From positions 1 to 29,291 of the forward strand of contig DDWY01000068.1 of NCBI GenBank assembly GCA_002347705.1: 29,291 bases of DNA, read 5' to 3'. Below the pieces are notes generated by a model, which saw only the letters and a program-made list of their open reading frames with translations, was not told the origin of the DNA and did no database searches. The translations under genes were made by a program, and so were the position numbers. Numbering within the stretch: position 1 is the first letter of the stretch; every line of letters begins with the position of its first letter. Positions 7,300 through 14,717 of this stretch are shown here, piece by piece. The stretch comes from Anaerolineaceae bacterium UBA2274. Lineage in GTDB: Bacteria; Chloroflexota; Anaerolineae; Anaerolineales; Anaerolineaceae.

Positions 7300-8202
7300 T
7301 TATCTTTGCGCCAACATACCCGAGCCAACCAGTAGCTCCTGGAGCTGCTGGGTAATTTCCTTGCGCCGCTCAGATTGGATGGCTAACTGAAGTTCTTCAA
7401 GTAAATCGGAGGTGTTTTCTTTTGCTTCCTCAAGCAGGCGGTAGCGATAGAGATTTTCAGCCGCAATCGCATCCAGGATCAACTGATAGAAGTGAATTGC
7501 CAGCAGATGGCTGTCGATTTGCTCCAGCATCACTTCCGGATCGCCTTCAATGATTGGCGGAGGCCAGGGTAGTTGCTCTTGCCCATCTTCATGTCTTTCC
7601 TGGGCACTGGCCGGCAGAAGTGTGGTGAAAACCGGGCTGTAATTAGTTCCAACTCTGCGTTTACGGAAAGAAAGGATCTCCACCTTCGCAAACGTACCAG
7701 CCTGGAAAGCTGCCGTCCAGCCCCGCAAGAACTGACCAGCCAGGTCATAAGCCGGTTTCGAACCCTGCCCCAAAGTCTCCTGCCCCTCAAAACTAATACC
7801 TTCCTGGATCAAAGCGCGCTGGACTCTGACTCCAAACGCCAGCACCTTCGTCGGATTACCATTTTTCTTTTTCAGGCGCGCAGCCGCCAACCTGGCTAAG
7901 AGTTTGTTGTACTGACCGCAAATCCCTCGCGAACTGCCTATAACTGCCAAAACCTGCGATTGTTCCACTGGTCGGTAGTCAAAACGCACTTCCGGTTCCT
8001 GACTGACCAGTTTATCCCCCACCATTGACCTCACCTGCGCAGCCACCAGGGAGAAGCGCTCGGCGTAATCCCTAAGAGAAGCCTGCCGGTTGAGCGCCAT
8101 TTGCATGTTGCTCAGCGAAAGCACGCGTAATGAGCCTAAAAGCGGCTCAATGGCTTCCAGGTTCGAGAGCCTGGCTTCTGCGCGTTCCTTGCCTTCAGAC
8201 AT
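7300..8202 (-). CDS. atpG: N-ATPase gamma subunit
   Basis: A 300-residue central-stalk gamma subunit that couples rotation of the c ring to catalysis in the alpha/beta hexamer. The sequence is divergent but keeps GICGQYN (93-99), equivalent to the G-[LI]-C-G-x-[YF]-N motif. It also keeps the long C-terminal helix LLEEAKENTSDLLEEL...RKEITQQLQELLVGSGML, matching the gamma C-terminus. A charged/Pro-rich insertion occurs around 205-225 (QERHEDGQEQLPWPPP). It is the last gene of the operon, as in the atpDCQRBEFAG order of N-ATPases, with 7 nt between it and the inserted PII-like gene. The Shine-Dalgarno is weak, consistent with coupled translation. Confidence 0.9.
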   Translation of the reverse strand: MSEGKERAEARLSNLEAIEPLLGSLRVLSLSNMQMALNRQASLRDYAERFSLVAAQVRSMVGDKLVSQEPEVRFDYRPVEQSQVLAVIGSSRGICGQYNKLLARLAAARLKKKNGNPTKVLAFGVRVQRALIQEGISFEGQETLGQGSKPAYDLAGQFLRGWTAAFQAGTFAKVEILSFRKRRVGTNYSPVFTTLLPASAQERHEDGQEQLPWPPPIIEGDPEVMLEQIDSHLLAIHFYQLILDAIAAENLYRYRLLEEAKENTSDLLEELQLAIQSERRKEITQQLQELLVGSGMLAQR

Positions 8203-8209
8203 TTGTGCT

Positions 8210-8539
8210 TTAACCTACCTGGAATTTGTCAAGCGTCCAGATAAAGACCACCGCAGAGCTTTTACCAAGCGGCGCCCCCTCATTTTCCATGTGCGGTTCA
8301 CAATCAACATGCAATCCATATCCATGGTGAATGGAATCAATCTCGCTGCATGAGTCTGTGATGAGATTTAGAGCTGTCTGTACTTCGCTGCTGCGAACTG
8401 CAATATACAGCGTCAATTGACTCTGGCGCAGCATTCCTCCGCGCGTCTCAGAGTAAGTCGCTGTAAAGCCAGCATTGATCAGTGCCGAAAGCACTTCATC
8501 ACCAAATTTTTTTGGCACGACCGCCATGATCATTTTCAT
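8210..8539 (-). CDS. PII-like cyclic-di-AMP receptor family protein (DarA/PstA-like)
   Basis: A 109-residue soluble protein, the same length as Bacillus DarA. The N-terminus MKMIMAVV, the helix ending ALINAGFTAT, the T-R-G-G-M-L loop at 32-37, the TLYIAV strand and the C-terminal AVVFIWTLDKF strand line up with the CdAMP receptor family (PF06153). That family has a trimeric PII-like fold. By position, Thr28, Gly34, Gly35 and Leu37 of DarA are kept. Positions 24, 26, 36 and 41, which I recall as ligand contacts, are changed to Gly, Thr, Met and Gln, so the ligand may differ. The start ATG overlaps the atpA stop (ATGA) and atpG follows 7 nt later, so it is an integral operon member. A role in sensing for the ATPase is inference. 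Confidence 0.82.
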   Translation of the reverse strand: MKMIMAVVPKKFGDEVLSALINAGFTATYSETRGGMLRQSQLTLYIAVRSSEVQTALNLITDSCSEIDSIHHGYGLHVDCEPHMENEGAPLGKSSAVVFIWTLDKFQVG

Positions 8540-10206
8540 TTCTTTTGCTTCTCTTTCTTATCCCATAGGTCCAAAAAGGCACCTAAAGCCTGGTTCAAAT
8601 CTGCTTTTGATTCGTCGCTCAGGCTGCGTTCGTGTTTGATGGCATCAATTGACTGGGCAGCATGGTTGTACAAATAGCCAACCATTTCATCCGCAAAAGT
8701 GTGTACATTTTCAGGCTTGATCTCGTCCATAAATCCCTGGGTAAGCGCATAGAACTGCACCACCTGATCCTCAAAACGCACTGGCTGATTGGGACCTTGC
8801 TGCAGGAGGGCGTTTAACCTCTGCCCGCGTTCAATTTGCTTGCGCGTTGCTTCGTTTACTTCGGTGCCAAACTGGGCAAAACGCGCCACTTCTTCGTACT
8901 GTGAGAGCTCCAGTTTTAACGCCTTCACCACGGACTTCATCGCCGGCTCTTGCGCCGCGGAGCCCACGCGCGAGACAGACCTGCCGATATCGATGGCGGG
9001 TTTGTTGCCCTTGTTGAATTCATCCGCGTCCAAAACTATTTGCCCATCAGTGATGGAGATCAAATTGGTCACAATATAGCTCGAGATATTCCCCCGCTGC
9101 ATAGTTGCGATAGGCAATGCCGTAATACTTCCTCCGCCCTTTGCCTCGTTCAAGCGGCATGCGCGCTCAAGCAGACGTGAGTGAAGATAAAAGATATCTC
9201 CGGGATAAGCTTCGCGTCCAGGTGGGCGCCGCAGCAATAAACTCATCTCCCGATAAGTGTCCGCATGCTTTGACAGATCATCATAAACAATCAATACGTC
9301 CATGCCGTAATCCAACAGGAACTCCGCCATCGTTACTCCCGCGTACGGCGCAAGGTAGCGTAAAGCAGGCGGATCATCAGGACTGGAAACTACCAAGATG
9401 GTTTGATTCAGGACTCCACCAGCCTTGAGAATTTCAATTGCACTCAACACAGACGTCTTTTTCTGCCCTATCGAAACGTACACACAGCGGACGTCAGTGC
9501 CCTTTTGGCTGAGGATGGCATCCAATGCCAGGGTAGTCTTGCCCACCTGGCGGTCGCCAACAATCAATTCGCGCTGTCCGCGCCCGAGCGGCAGCAACGC
9601 GTCGATAATTTTTGTACCGGTGAACAATGGGGTATCCACTGGCGCGCGATCGATCACACCCGGTGCAATGCGTTCCACAGGGCGATATTCAGAAGGTACA
9701 ATCGTGCGATTTTCATCCAAGGGTCTTCCAAGCGGATCCACCATTCTGCCAAGGAAGGACAGACCCACTGGAATGCTCAGCCGTTTACCTGTTGCTTTAG
9801 CCACATCCCCGCCACGAATGCCGGTATCATCGCCTAAAAGGATCACATCCACATGCTTGCGATCAAGATTCAGCACCATTCCCTGCACCCCATTCGGGAA
9901 AGTCACCAATTCCTCCAGGAAAACCATCGGCAAACCGCTGAGTGTGGCAATACCGTTGCCAACATGCTGCACGGTACCCACGCTGCGGATGAAGATATGG
10001 TGCTTTTGCTTCTCGCTTGCTGCCTGAAGTTCGCTGATGACGTATTCTGCCTTGAGAATCTTCGGACGCGCGGGGATTTTTTCCGCCACGCGCATCTTTA
10101 CATCATCCAGAAACCCTTCACGGTTTACCAACAGGGGGTCATTGACGCGCAATCGCTCGGCCAGATTAGTCAATCTTTTCTGAGTCGCAAGATATAAGTC
10201 ACTCAT
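8536..10206 (-). CDS. atpA: N-ATPase alpha subunit
   Basis: A 556-residue F1 alpha subunit. It has the P-loop GDRQVGKT (217-224) and the SVSRVGSAAQ segment with the arginine finger that completes the beta catalytic site. Alpha binds nucleotide at non-catalytic sites. It is about 45 residues longer than common alphas: the beta-barrel starts near residue 72 (IFIRSVGTVQHV) after a charged, probably helical N-terminal region, where usual alphas have about 25 residues. That region normally contacts delta, so the extension may relate to the missing separate delta. The ATG overlaps the atpF stop by 8 nt, and the stop overlaps the PII-like start. Confidence 0.96.
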   Translation of the reverse strand: MSDLYLATQKRLTNLAERLRVNDPLLVNREGFLDDVKMRVAEKIPARPKILKAEYVISELQAASEKQKHHIFIRSVGTVQHVGNGIATLSGLPMVFLEELVTFPNGVQGMVLNLDRKHVDVILLGDDTGIRGGDVAKATGKRLSIPVGLSFLGRMVDPLGRPLDENRTIVPSEYRPVERIAPGVIDRAPVDTPLFTGTKIIDALLPLGRGQRELIVGDRQVGKTTLALDAILSQKGTDVRCVYVSIGQKKTSVLSAIEILKAGGVLNQTILVVSSPDDPPALRYLAPYAGVTMAEFLLDYGMDVLIVYDDLSKHADTYREMSLLLRRPPGREAYPGDIFYLHSRLLERACRLNEAKGGGSITALPIATMQRGNISSYIVTNLISITDGQIVLDADEFNKGNKPAIDIGRSVSRVGSAAQEPAMKSVVKALKLELSQYEEVARFAQFGTEVNEATRKQIERGQRLNALLQQGPNQPVRFEDQVVQFYALTQGFMDEIKPENVHTFADEMVGYLYNHAAQSIDAIKHERSLSDESKADLNQALGAFLDLWDKKEKQKK

Positions 10207-10987
10207 TTTCAGGTTTTGCCAAAGTTTCTAATTTCTGGCCGATTTCATCCCGTAAGGATTCCAGATGAGCACAGATGGTGTTATCCAACACGATGTCTCC
10301 GACTCTGGCTCGAATGCCGCTCACAAGCTCGGGTCTGATAGCCACTTGCAGCTCCACTTCCTTATCCGTCAGGGCATTGAAAGTGTTTAGCAGTTTCATT
10401 TGCTGTTCGGCAGTGAGCTCACGCGGAACCTCAATCTCTACCGTTGGAATTCTTTCTTCCAAGGATTCGCGGATATTCTGCACCATACGCATATCGTTAC
10501 GACCCATATTCCAGATGGTGCCTGTCATTTCTTCCATGAGATTTTCGTGAACCTGCGGAGGCACAACTTCCCGGAGGGCATCATTGCTGATGGTGATAAC
10601 CGCTTCCACCAGGTCATTCTGCAGACGCTTGATATCCACCTCCTGTTCTTTGCGAGCCTCAGCCACAGCCTCCATCATAATGTTCTCGGCTTCCTGGCGG
10701 GTCGCTTCCAACAATGCTTTTTGCTGGGCCTGGCTGCCTATGTATGCCTGATCGGTAATTTTTTCAATTTCCTCATCAATGTTGAGCAGGCGCTCGTCGA
10801 GTTCTTCCAGGCGCTGTTGAGCATCCATTTGATCGCGCTGCAATGCTGCCCTGAGGGCAGCTTTCTCAATTGCCCGTTCCTCTGCACGCATGGTCATCGG
10901 TTTGAAAACCAGGAAGTACAGGATCACCGTCAAAACCAGGAAATTGAGAATCTCCCAGATGATGGTGCTAAGGTCAATATCAAGCAT
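10199..10987 (-). CDS. atpF: N-ATPase b subunit with delta-like C-terminus
   Basis: A 262-residue peripheral-stalk subunit. It has one N-terminal membrane span (about 9-28), then a long charged coiled coil (about 30-175) that dimerises and reaches up to F1. From about 180 it has a domain resembling the delta/OSCP C-terminus (IEVPRELTAEQQ..., then IRPELVSGIRARVGDIVLD at about 217-235). Standard b subunits are about 160 residues, and no separate atpH is present in the operon, so this fusion probably replaces delta. It follows atpE by 3 nt and overlaps atpA by 8 nt. Confidence 0.92.
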   Translation of the reverse strand: MLDIDLSTIIWEILNFLVLTVILYFLVFKPMTMRAEERAIEKAALRAALQRDQMDAQQRLEELDERLLNIDEEIEKITDQAYIGSQAQQKALLEATRQEAENIMMEAVAEARKEQEVDIKRLQNDLVEAVITISNDALREVVPPQVHENLMEEMTGTIWNMGRNDMRMVQNIRESLEERIPTVEIEVPRELTAEQQMKLLNTFNALTDKEVELQVAIRPELVSGIRARVGDIVLDNTICAHLESLRDEIGQKLETLAKPENE

Positions 10988-10990
10988 GGC

Positions 10991-11269
10991 TTAGCCCCCA
11001 AAAAAAAGTGTGATCAGTGGGTTGGCAAACAGGATCACCAGCACAACCAACAACACGTAAATCGAAGCTGTTTCGATCAGCGCCATCGAAATCAGCATGG
11101 CTGTTCGTAATTGTGGTGCTGCATCCGGCTGGCGCGCCATCCCTTCAATCGCCTTTTCTGCCGCCTTACCCTGCGCCCAGGTTGGGATCATGGTTCCAAT
11201 CATGATCGCCACACCGGCAACGATAGTAGTAACAACAATGATTAAAACCTCGGGTGTCATATTCTCCAT
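10991..11269 (-). CDS. atpE: N-ATPase c subunit (Na+-type rotor ring)
   Basis: A 92-residue hairpin of two membrane helices joined by the polar loop ARQPDA (45-50). The ion site matches Na+-binding c subunits: Q33 in helix 1, and E66, T67 and Y71 in helix 2. These correspond to Gln32, Glu65, Ser66 and Tyr70 of Ilyobacter tartaricus (offset of one). Residue 68 is Ala where the Ilyobacter protein has a water-holding Thr. A proton ring usually lacks this Gln/hydroxyl/Tyr set. The ATG overlaps the atpB stop (TAATG), and AAAGGAAA upstream serves as Shine-Dalgarno. Sodium specificity is inferred from these residues. Confidence 0.95.
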   Translation of the reverse strand: MENMTPEVLIIVVTTIVAGVAIMIGTMIPTWAQGKAAEKAIEGMARQPDAAPQLRTAMLISMALIETASIYVLLVVLVILFANPLITLFFGG

Positions 11270-11991
11270 TAGTTATTTCCTTTCTCACTAATTTTGCTTA
11301 GTTTGCGTTGTTTTTTCTTCTCAGCATTTTCTGCTTTGATTTTTTGATCTTCTTCATTAATTTCAGCCGCCGATGAGATGAACAGAGCGGCCAACGTTGT
11401 CAGCACAAAGGCCTGCAGCACACCTGAGATCATAGAGATCGCGGTCATGGCAATCGGCAGGAAGTATGGCACGATTGAAAAAATAATAGCCACGATCAAA
11501 TCTCCGCTCAGCACATTACCGAACAAACGCATCGAAAGCGATAGCGTGCGGCTGAACTGCCCAATCAACTCCACCGGGAACATGAAAATAGGGCTGGCAA
11601 ATTCCTTCAAGTACTTCCAGACGCCCTTTTTAATCATGCCAAAAATATGTACTGACATCACCACAATTAAAGCCAGTCCAAGGGTGGTATTGATATCCCC
11701 TGTAGGAGACTTCATGCCCGGAATGATGGAGATTAGGTTGGCAAAAAGCGTGAAGATCATCAGGCTGCCCAGCAGTGGGATGTAAGGATGCAGGTCATCC
11801 ACATCCATGGCATCATCCAAAATGCTGATTACCATTTCAAGAAGGTATTCCAGCAAATTAGGCTTGAGCAATTTTAAAATCACCACCGTCAATAGGATGA
11901 TGCCCATGGTGATCCAAGTGTAGAGCACTGTGTCTCGTATGGGCAGGAATCCGAAGAGAGTGAAGACAATGGGGTGTTCAATTACATCCAA
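11269..11991 (-). CDS. atpB: N-ATPase a subunit
   Basis: A 240-residue membrane stator subunit that forms the two ion half-channels next to the c ring. The essential arginine is R155 in SLSMRLFGN. The preceding PVELIGQFSRTLSLS segment and the LQAFVLTTLAALFISSA helix are typical of a subunits. The lysine/glutamate-rich C-terminal tail after about residue 205 is longer than usual. The start is a TTG at 11991, with AAGGAG 8 nt upstream lying inside the end of atpR. An ATG is absent nearby. Its last base pairs overlap the atpE start. Confidence 0.93.
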   Translation of the reverse strand: MDVIEHPIVFTLFGFLPIRDTVLYTWITMGIILLTVVILKLLKPNLLEYLLEMVISILDDAMDVDDLHPYIPLLGSLMIFTLFANLISIIPGMKSPTGDINTTLGLALIVVMSVHIFGMIKKGVWKYLKEFASPIFMFPVELIGQFSRTLSLSMRLFGNVLSGDLIVAIIFSIVPYFLPIAMTAISMISGVLQAFVLTTLAALFISSAAEINEEDQKIKAENAEKKKQRKLSKISEKGNN

Positions 11992-11993
11992 AA

Positions 11994-12317
11994 TTAATGC
12001 TCCTTTCGTCCTGTCGTTTCGTTCAGGCGCCTGTTATAAATAATCACCTGCACCCAGGTGGCAATTGTAATCACAATCACCATCGCGATAGCTCCAATAG
12101 GCTCGGTTTGCAGAGCCAGGTAGAGCAGCAGGGCAATCAGTAAAAAAATGACAAAACGCCGCAGGAAGAGTCCCTTCAGAGTATGCTTCTGGCTTTCCGG
12201 CTGAGGTTGGATTTCTTCCACACTCTTGCGCAGCCACTGAAAAGAAAGCACCGACCAGCCTGCCCCAATCAGAATCCAAAAGATGATCCAAATAACTTTC
12301 ACACCTTCATTTTCCAT
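11994..12317 (-). CDS. atpR: N-ATPase AtpR-like membrane protein
   Basis: A 107-residue protein with three predicted membrane helices (about 7-28, 54-70, 73-93). A polar Gln/Pro/Ser loop lies between the first two, and an Arg pair (53-54) precedes the second helix. Length, topology, the arginine and the place between AtpQ and atpB match AtpR, a small protein specific to N-ATPase operons (PF12966). AtpR is thought to help assemble or stabilise the a/c interface, but this is not proven. The ATG overlaps the AtpQ gene by 11 nt. The atpB Shine-Dalgarno is inside its last codons. Confidence 0.8.
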   Translation of the reverse strand: MENEGVKVIWIIFWILIGAGWSVLSFQWLRKSVEEIQPQPESQKHTLKGLFLRRFVIFLLIALLLYLALQTEPIGAIAMVIVITIATWVQVIIYNRRLNETTGRKEH

Positions 12318-12690
12318 AACGTTGCTTTCGTCTTCGTTCCTGCTCTTTGATCAATTCCTTCATTCTTTCAAGCTCAGCTGCCTTTTTTTCGTTTTCTTCC
12401 TTATTCATGACATAAAATTCATATTTCACATAACGGATCACTGCCGCAATCGCTGTTAATATGCCCACGCCCAACAAAATCAGGGTCAAGCGCGGACTGG
12501 AGCCATATTGACGGTCCAGGAAAAAGCCAAGCAAGGGTCCGCCAACAATCGGAATGGCAATTTCCCAGCCGATGGTCGTCGCGCGCAAATCCCGCGCGGA
12601 AAACATGCGCCCGCGCCTGGTAATTCTTTGCTCTACCGACGGCTGAACCTGGCTATCCTGGCTTGCGTCGGGGCTTTCGTTTTCTGCCAT
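12307..12690 (-). CDS. atpQ: N-ATPase AtpQ (AtpI-related) membrane protein
   Basis: A 127-residue protein of the ATPase_gene1/AtpI-like family (PF09527). The N-terminal ~38 residues are polar. Two membrane helices follow at about 41-58 and 67-87, with the family pattern GWEIAIPIVGGPLLGFFLDR (41-60) at the first, then a strongly charged Glu/Lys/Arg tail of ~35 residues likely to be coiled. AtpI relatives help c-ring assembly or Mg2+ supply in other bacteria. The gene lies between atpC (7-nt gap, GAGG as Shine-Dalgarno) and atpR, as in N-ATPase operons. Confidence 0.83.
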   Translation of the reverse strand: MAENESPDASQDSQVQPSVEQRITRRGRMFSARDLRATTIGWEIAIPIVGGPLLGFFLDRQYGSSPRLTLILLGVGILTAIAAVIRYVKYEFYVMNKEENEKKAAELERMKELIKEQERRRKQRYGK

Positions 12691-12697
12691 CGCAGCC

Positions 12698-12970
12698 TCA
12701 ATGTGTTGTTAAAATGCTGACCAAGTTGTCGGACAAGGTCAATATTCCTGCTTTAACCGATACGCTTTGATCCTGGTTGTCCTTCCTGTACTTAAGCTCG
12801 CCATCACCAGTAGCGGCAATCATCGGTGCATGCCCAGGGCGAATCCCCAACCAGGACCCATCTTTCAGCCGCACCTGCAACCCTTCTATCTGCTTTAATT
12901 CTAATCCACCCGAACCCAGGCTGAGCACCTCCACCCTGAGCAGTCTTTCAGAATCAGACTGCTGACTCAT
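12698..12970 (-). CDS. atpC: N-ATPase epsilon subunit, short form
   Basis: A 90-residue subunit containing only the N-terminal beta-sandwich (MSQQSDSERLLRVEVLSL ... LGIRPGHAPMIAATGDGEL ... GILTLSDNLVSILTTH). The motif PGHAPM is typical of epsilon. The two C-terminal helices present in ~135-residue epsilons, which can block ATP hydrolysis, are missing. The start is the ATG at 12970, with GGAGG 6 nt upstream. A frame extending to 13039 runs inside atpD and is not needed. It overlaps the end of atpD by 17 nt. Loss of the helical domain fits an enzyme free to hydrolyse ATP and pump ions. Confidence 0.9.
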   Translation of the reverse strand: MSQQSDSERLLRVEVLSLGSGGLELKQIEGLQVRLKDGSWLGIRPGHAPMIAATGDGELKYRKDNQDQSVSVKAGILTLSDNLVSILTTH

Positions 12971-14423
12971 CGGCACCCTCCAGGTTAAGCGATTCCTCGA
13001 CCTCTTCCATTGCTTCGGCTTGCCGCAAAACGTTTGCAATCGTGCCGGTCATATAAAAAGCCTGCTCGGGCACGTCATCATATTTCCCTTCCAGGATTTC
13101 TCTAAAGCCGCGTACAGTCTCCTCAATCGGCACAAACACTCCCGGTTTGCCCGAAAAAGCTTCTGCCACGATAAATGGCTGCGTCAGGAAACGCTGCACC
13201 CTGCGGGCTCGGATCACAATCTTCTGGTCCTCCAGGGAAAGTTCTTCCATACCAAGGATGGCGATCAGGTCCTGGAGCTCTTCATAGCGCGCCAGGGACG
13301 CTCTGACCTGCATAGCGACGTTGTAATGTTCGCTGCCTACGTTCTCAGGAGTCAGCAAATTCGAGCTGGATTGCAGCGGGTCGATCGCCGGGTAGAGCCC
13401 CAGTGACACAAGCCGGCGCGAGAGTACCGTGGTGGCATCCAGATGCGAGAAGGTAGCTGCCACTGCCGGATCTGTCACATCGTCAGCGGGGATGTAGACA
13501 GCCTGAACAGAAGTGATACTGCCGCTGCTGGTGGAGGTGATGCGTTCCTGGAGCACGCCCATCTCGGATTCGAGCGTGCTCTGATAGCCCATCTCACTCG
13601 GTAAGCGCCCCAACAGCGCTGAAACCTCGGAGCCAGCCTGGATAAAGCGATAGATGTTATCGATAAAGATCAGCACTGGGCGGCTTTCTTCGTCACGGAA
13701 GTACTCCGCCATTGTGAGGGCGGTGAAAGGGATGCGCATGCGCGCTCCGGGCGGTTCATTCATCTGTCCAAATGCCAGGATGGCTGAATCGATCAAGCCG
13801 GAAGCGTTCATTTCCAGCCACATATCGTTACCTTCACGGCTGCGTTCGCCCACACCCGCAAAAAGCACAATGCCGGAGCTCTTGGTGATGGTGTTGTTCA
13901 TCAATTCCAACATTAGGACGGTCTTGCCAACACCTGCCCCGCCGAACAAGCCCACCTTGCCGCCTTTTGGGTAGGGCGTCAGGAGATCGATAGCTTTGAT
14001 GCCGGTAACAATCTTTTCGCTTGAGAGCACCTGGTCGCGAATCGCGGGTGGTTTGCGATGGATCGGAGCGAAAGTTTTCGGCTCGAAAGCTCCCCGGCCA
14101 TCGATCGGCTCACCAAGGATGTTGAAAAGTCGCCCCAGAGTTTCCCTGCCGATGGGAACTGTGATTGGCTCCCCGAGGTCAATGACGGGCATGCCGCGCC
14201 GGAGCCCGTCTGTGCTGCCCATGGCGATGGCGCGTACCACATTGGTGCCGACATGTTCTTGGATCTCAAGGATCAGATCGCCGCCTTCTTTGCGCTTGAC
14301 CAACAAAGCGTTGTATATTGAGGGGAGATCTCCGGATTCGAATTCAACATCAACCACCACACCAACTAAGCGGATGATCACCCCTGGATTTTTGTTTTCA
14401 GTATTCTCAGATTGCACAGGCAT
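12954..14423 (-). CDS. atpD: N-ATPase beta subunit (catalytic)
   Basis: A 489-residue catalytic subunit. P-loop GGAGVGKT at 161-168, followed by the GERSREGNDMW segment with the catalytic glutamate, and the Walker B region VLIFIDNIYRF (usually NIFRF). ALLGRLPSEMGYQ and the ITSTSSGSITSVQA stretch are canonical. It is the first gene of the operon, as in N-ATPases; in ordinary F-ATPase operons atpD is next to last. A sigma-A promoter lies ~60 nt upstream. The start ATG has only a weak AGGA close to it. Confidence 0.96.
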   Translation of the reverse strand: MPVQSENTENKNPGVIIRLVGVVVDVEFESGDLPSIYNALLVKRKEGGDLILEIQEHVGTNVVRAIAMGSTDGLRRGMPVIDLGEPITVPIGRETLGRLFNILGEPIDGRGAFEPKTFAPIHRKPPAIRDQVLSSEKIVTGIKAIDLLTPYPKGGKVGLFGGAGVGKTVLMLELMNNTITKSSGIVLFAGVGERSREGNDMWLEMNASGLIDSAILAFGQMNEPPGARMRIPFTALTMAEYFRDEESRPVLIFIDNIYRFIQAGSEVSALLGRLPSEMGYQSTLESEMGVLQERITSTSSGSITSVQAVYIPADDVTDPAVAATFSHLDATTVLSRRLVSLGLYPAIDPLQSSSNLLTPENVGSEHYNVAMQVRASLARYEELQDLIAILGMEELSLEDQKIVIRARRVQRFLTQPFIVAEAFSGKPGVFVPIEETVRGFREILEGKYDDVPEQAFYMTGTIANVLRQAEAMEEVEESLNLEGADESAV

Positions 14424-14482
14424 TCCTATTTCTAACTTGGCACTTGAAAGGTCAGAGCCCTGACCGGTTTAATCACCCCCTT

Positions 14483-14511
14483 ATTATGCCGGAAAAGGTT
14501 GTAAAAGTCAA
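14483..14511 (-). promoter_or_regulatory. Promoter of the ATPase operon
   Basis: On the minus strand TTGACT (14511-14506), a 17-nt spacer and CATAAT (14488-14483) each match consensus at 5 of 6 bases. The predicted start is near 14476, giving a leader of about 53 nt to the atpD ATG. A 9-nt sequence GACCGGTTT (14462-14470) just downstream recurs inverted at 14656-14664. Confidence 0.75.
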
Positions 14512-14701
14512 AAATCAACCCTTTGCATCGGAGAGTTTTTGATGCCAGGAGCGATGCGAGCAGCACCTGCCCCTCGCTCAAGGCTCATCAATCATGCGGC
14601 AGAAAAATGCAGGCCGGATTGCGCTCCCGCACTAGAAGCGCAGCAGAAGGGCTTCAAACCGGTCTGCAACGCCATAATCCCCCTTAATCTCTCTTCTCGG
14701 A
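14512..14701. other. Intergenic region between the ATPase operon and the MFS gene
   Basis: About 190 nt between divergent genes. No gene with support was found. It holds AAACCGGTC at 14656-14664, the inverted partner of GACCGGTTT in the atpD leader, possibly a pair of regulator half-sites around an ACCGGT core. Confidence 0.4.
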
Positions 14702-14717
14702 TAGAATTGCATGCATG
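14702..14717 (+). promoter_or_regulatory. TAGAAT box 7 nt before the MFS start
   Basis: TAGAAT (14702-14707) is followed by 7 nt and the ATG at 14715, without a Shine-Dalgarno and without a recognisable -35. The same arrangement occurs at the acetyltransferase gene. Confidence 0.45.

Noticed and set aside
8210..8539. Classical nitrogen PII (GlnB/GlnK) protein
   Set aside because: The N-terminus and T-R-G-G-M-L loop fit the DarA/PstA family, and no GlnB T-loop with the uridylylated Tyr is visible.
9425..10027. Long plus-strand frame inside atpA
   Set aside because: It is antisense to a fully conserved alpha subunit and has no recognisable domain.
12971..13039. Extended epsilon N-terminus
   Set aside because: The extra codons lie inside atpD, and the ATG at 12970 has GGAGG at ideal spacing.
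7300..14423. Ordinary F1Fo-ATPase operon
   Set aside because: Gene order, AtpQ/AtpR, lack of atpH and the c-subunit ligands point to an N-ATPase.
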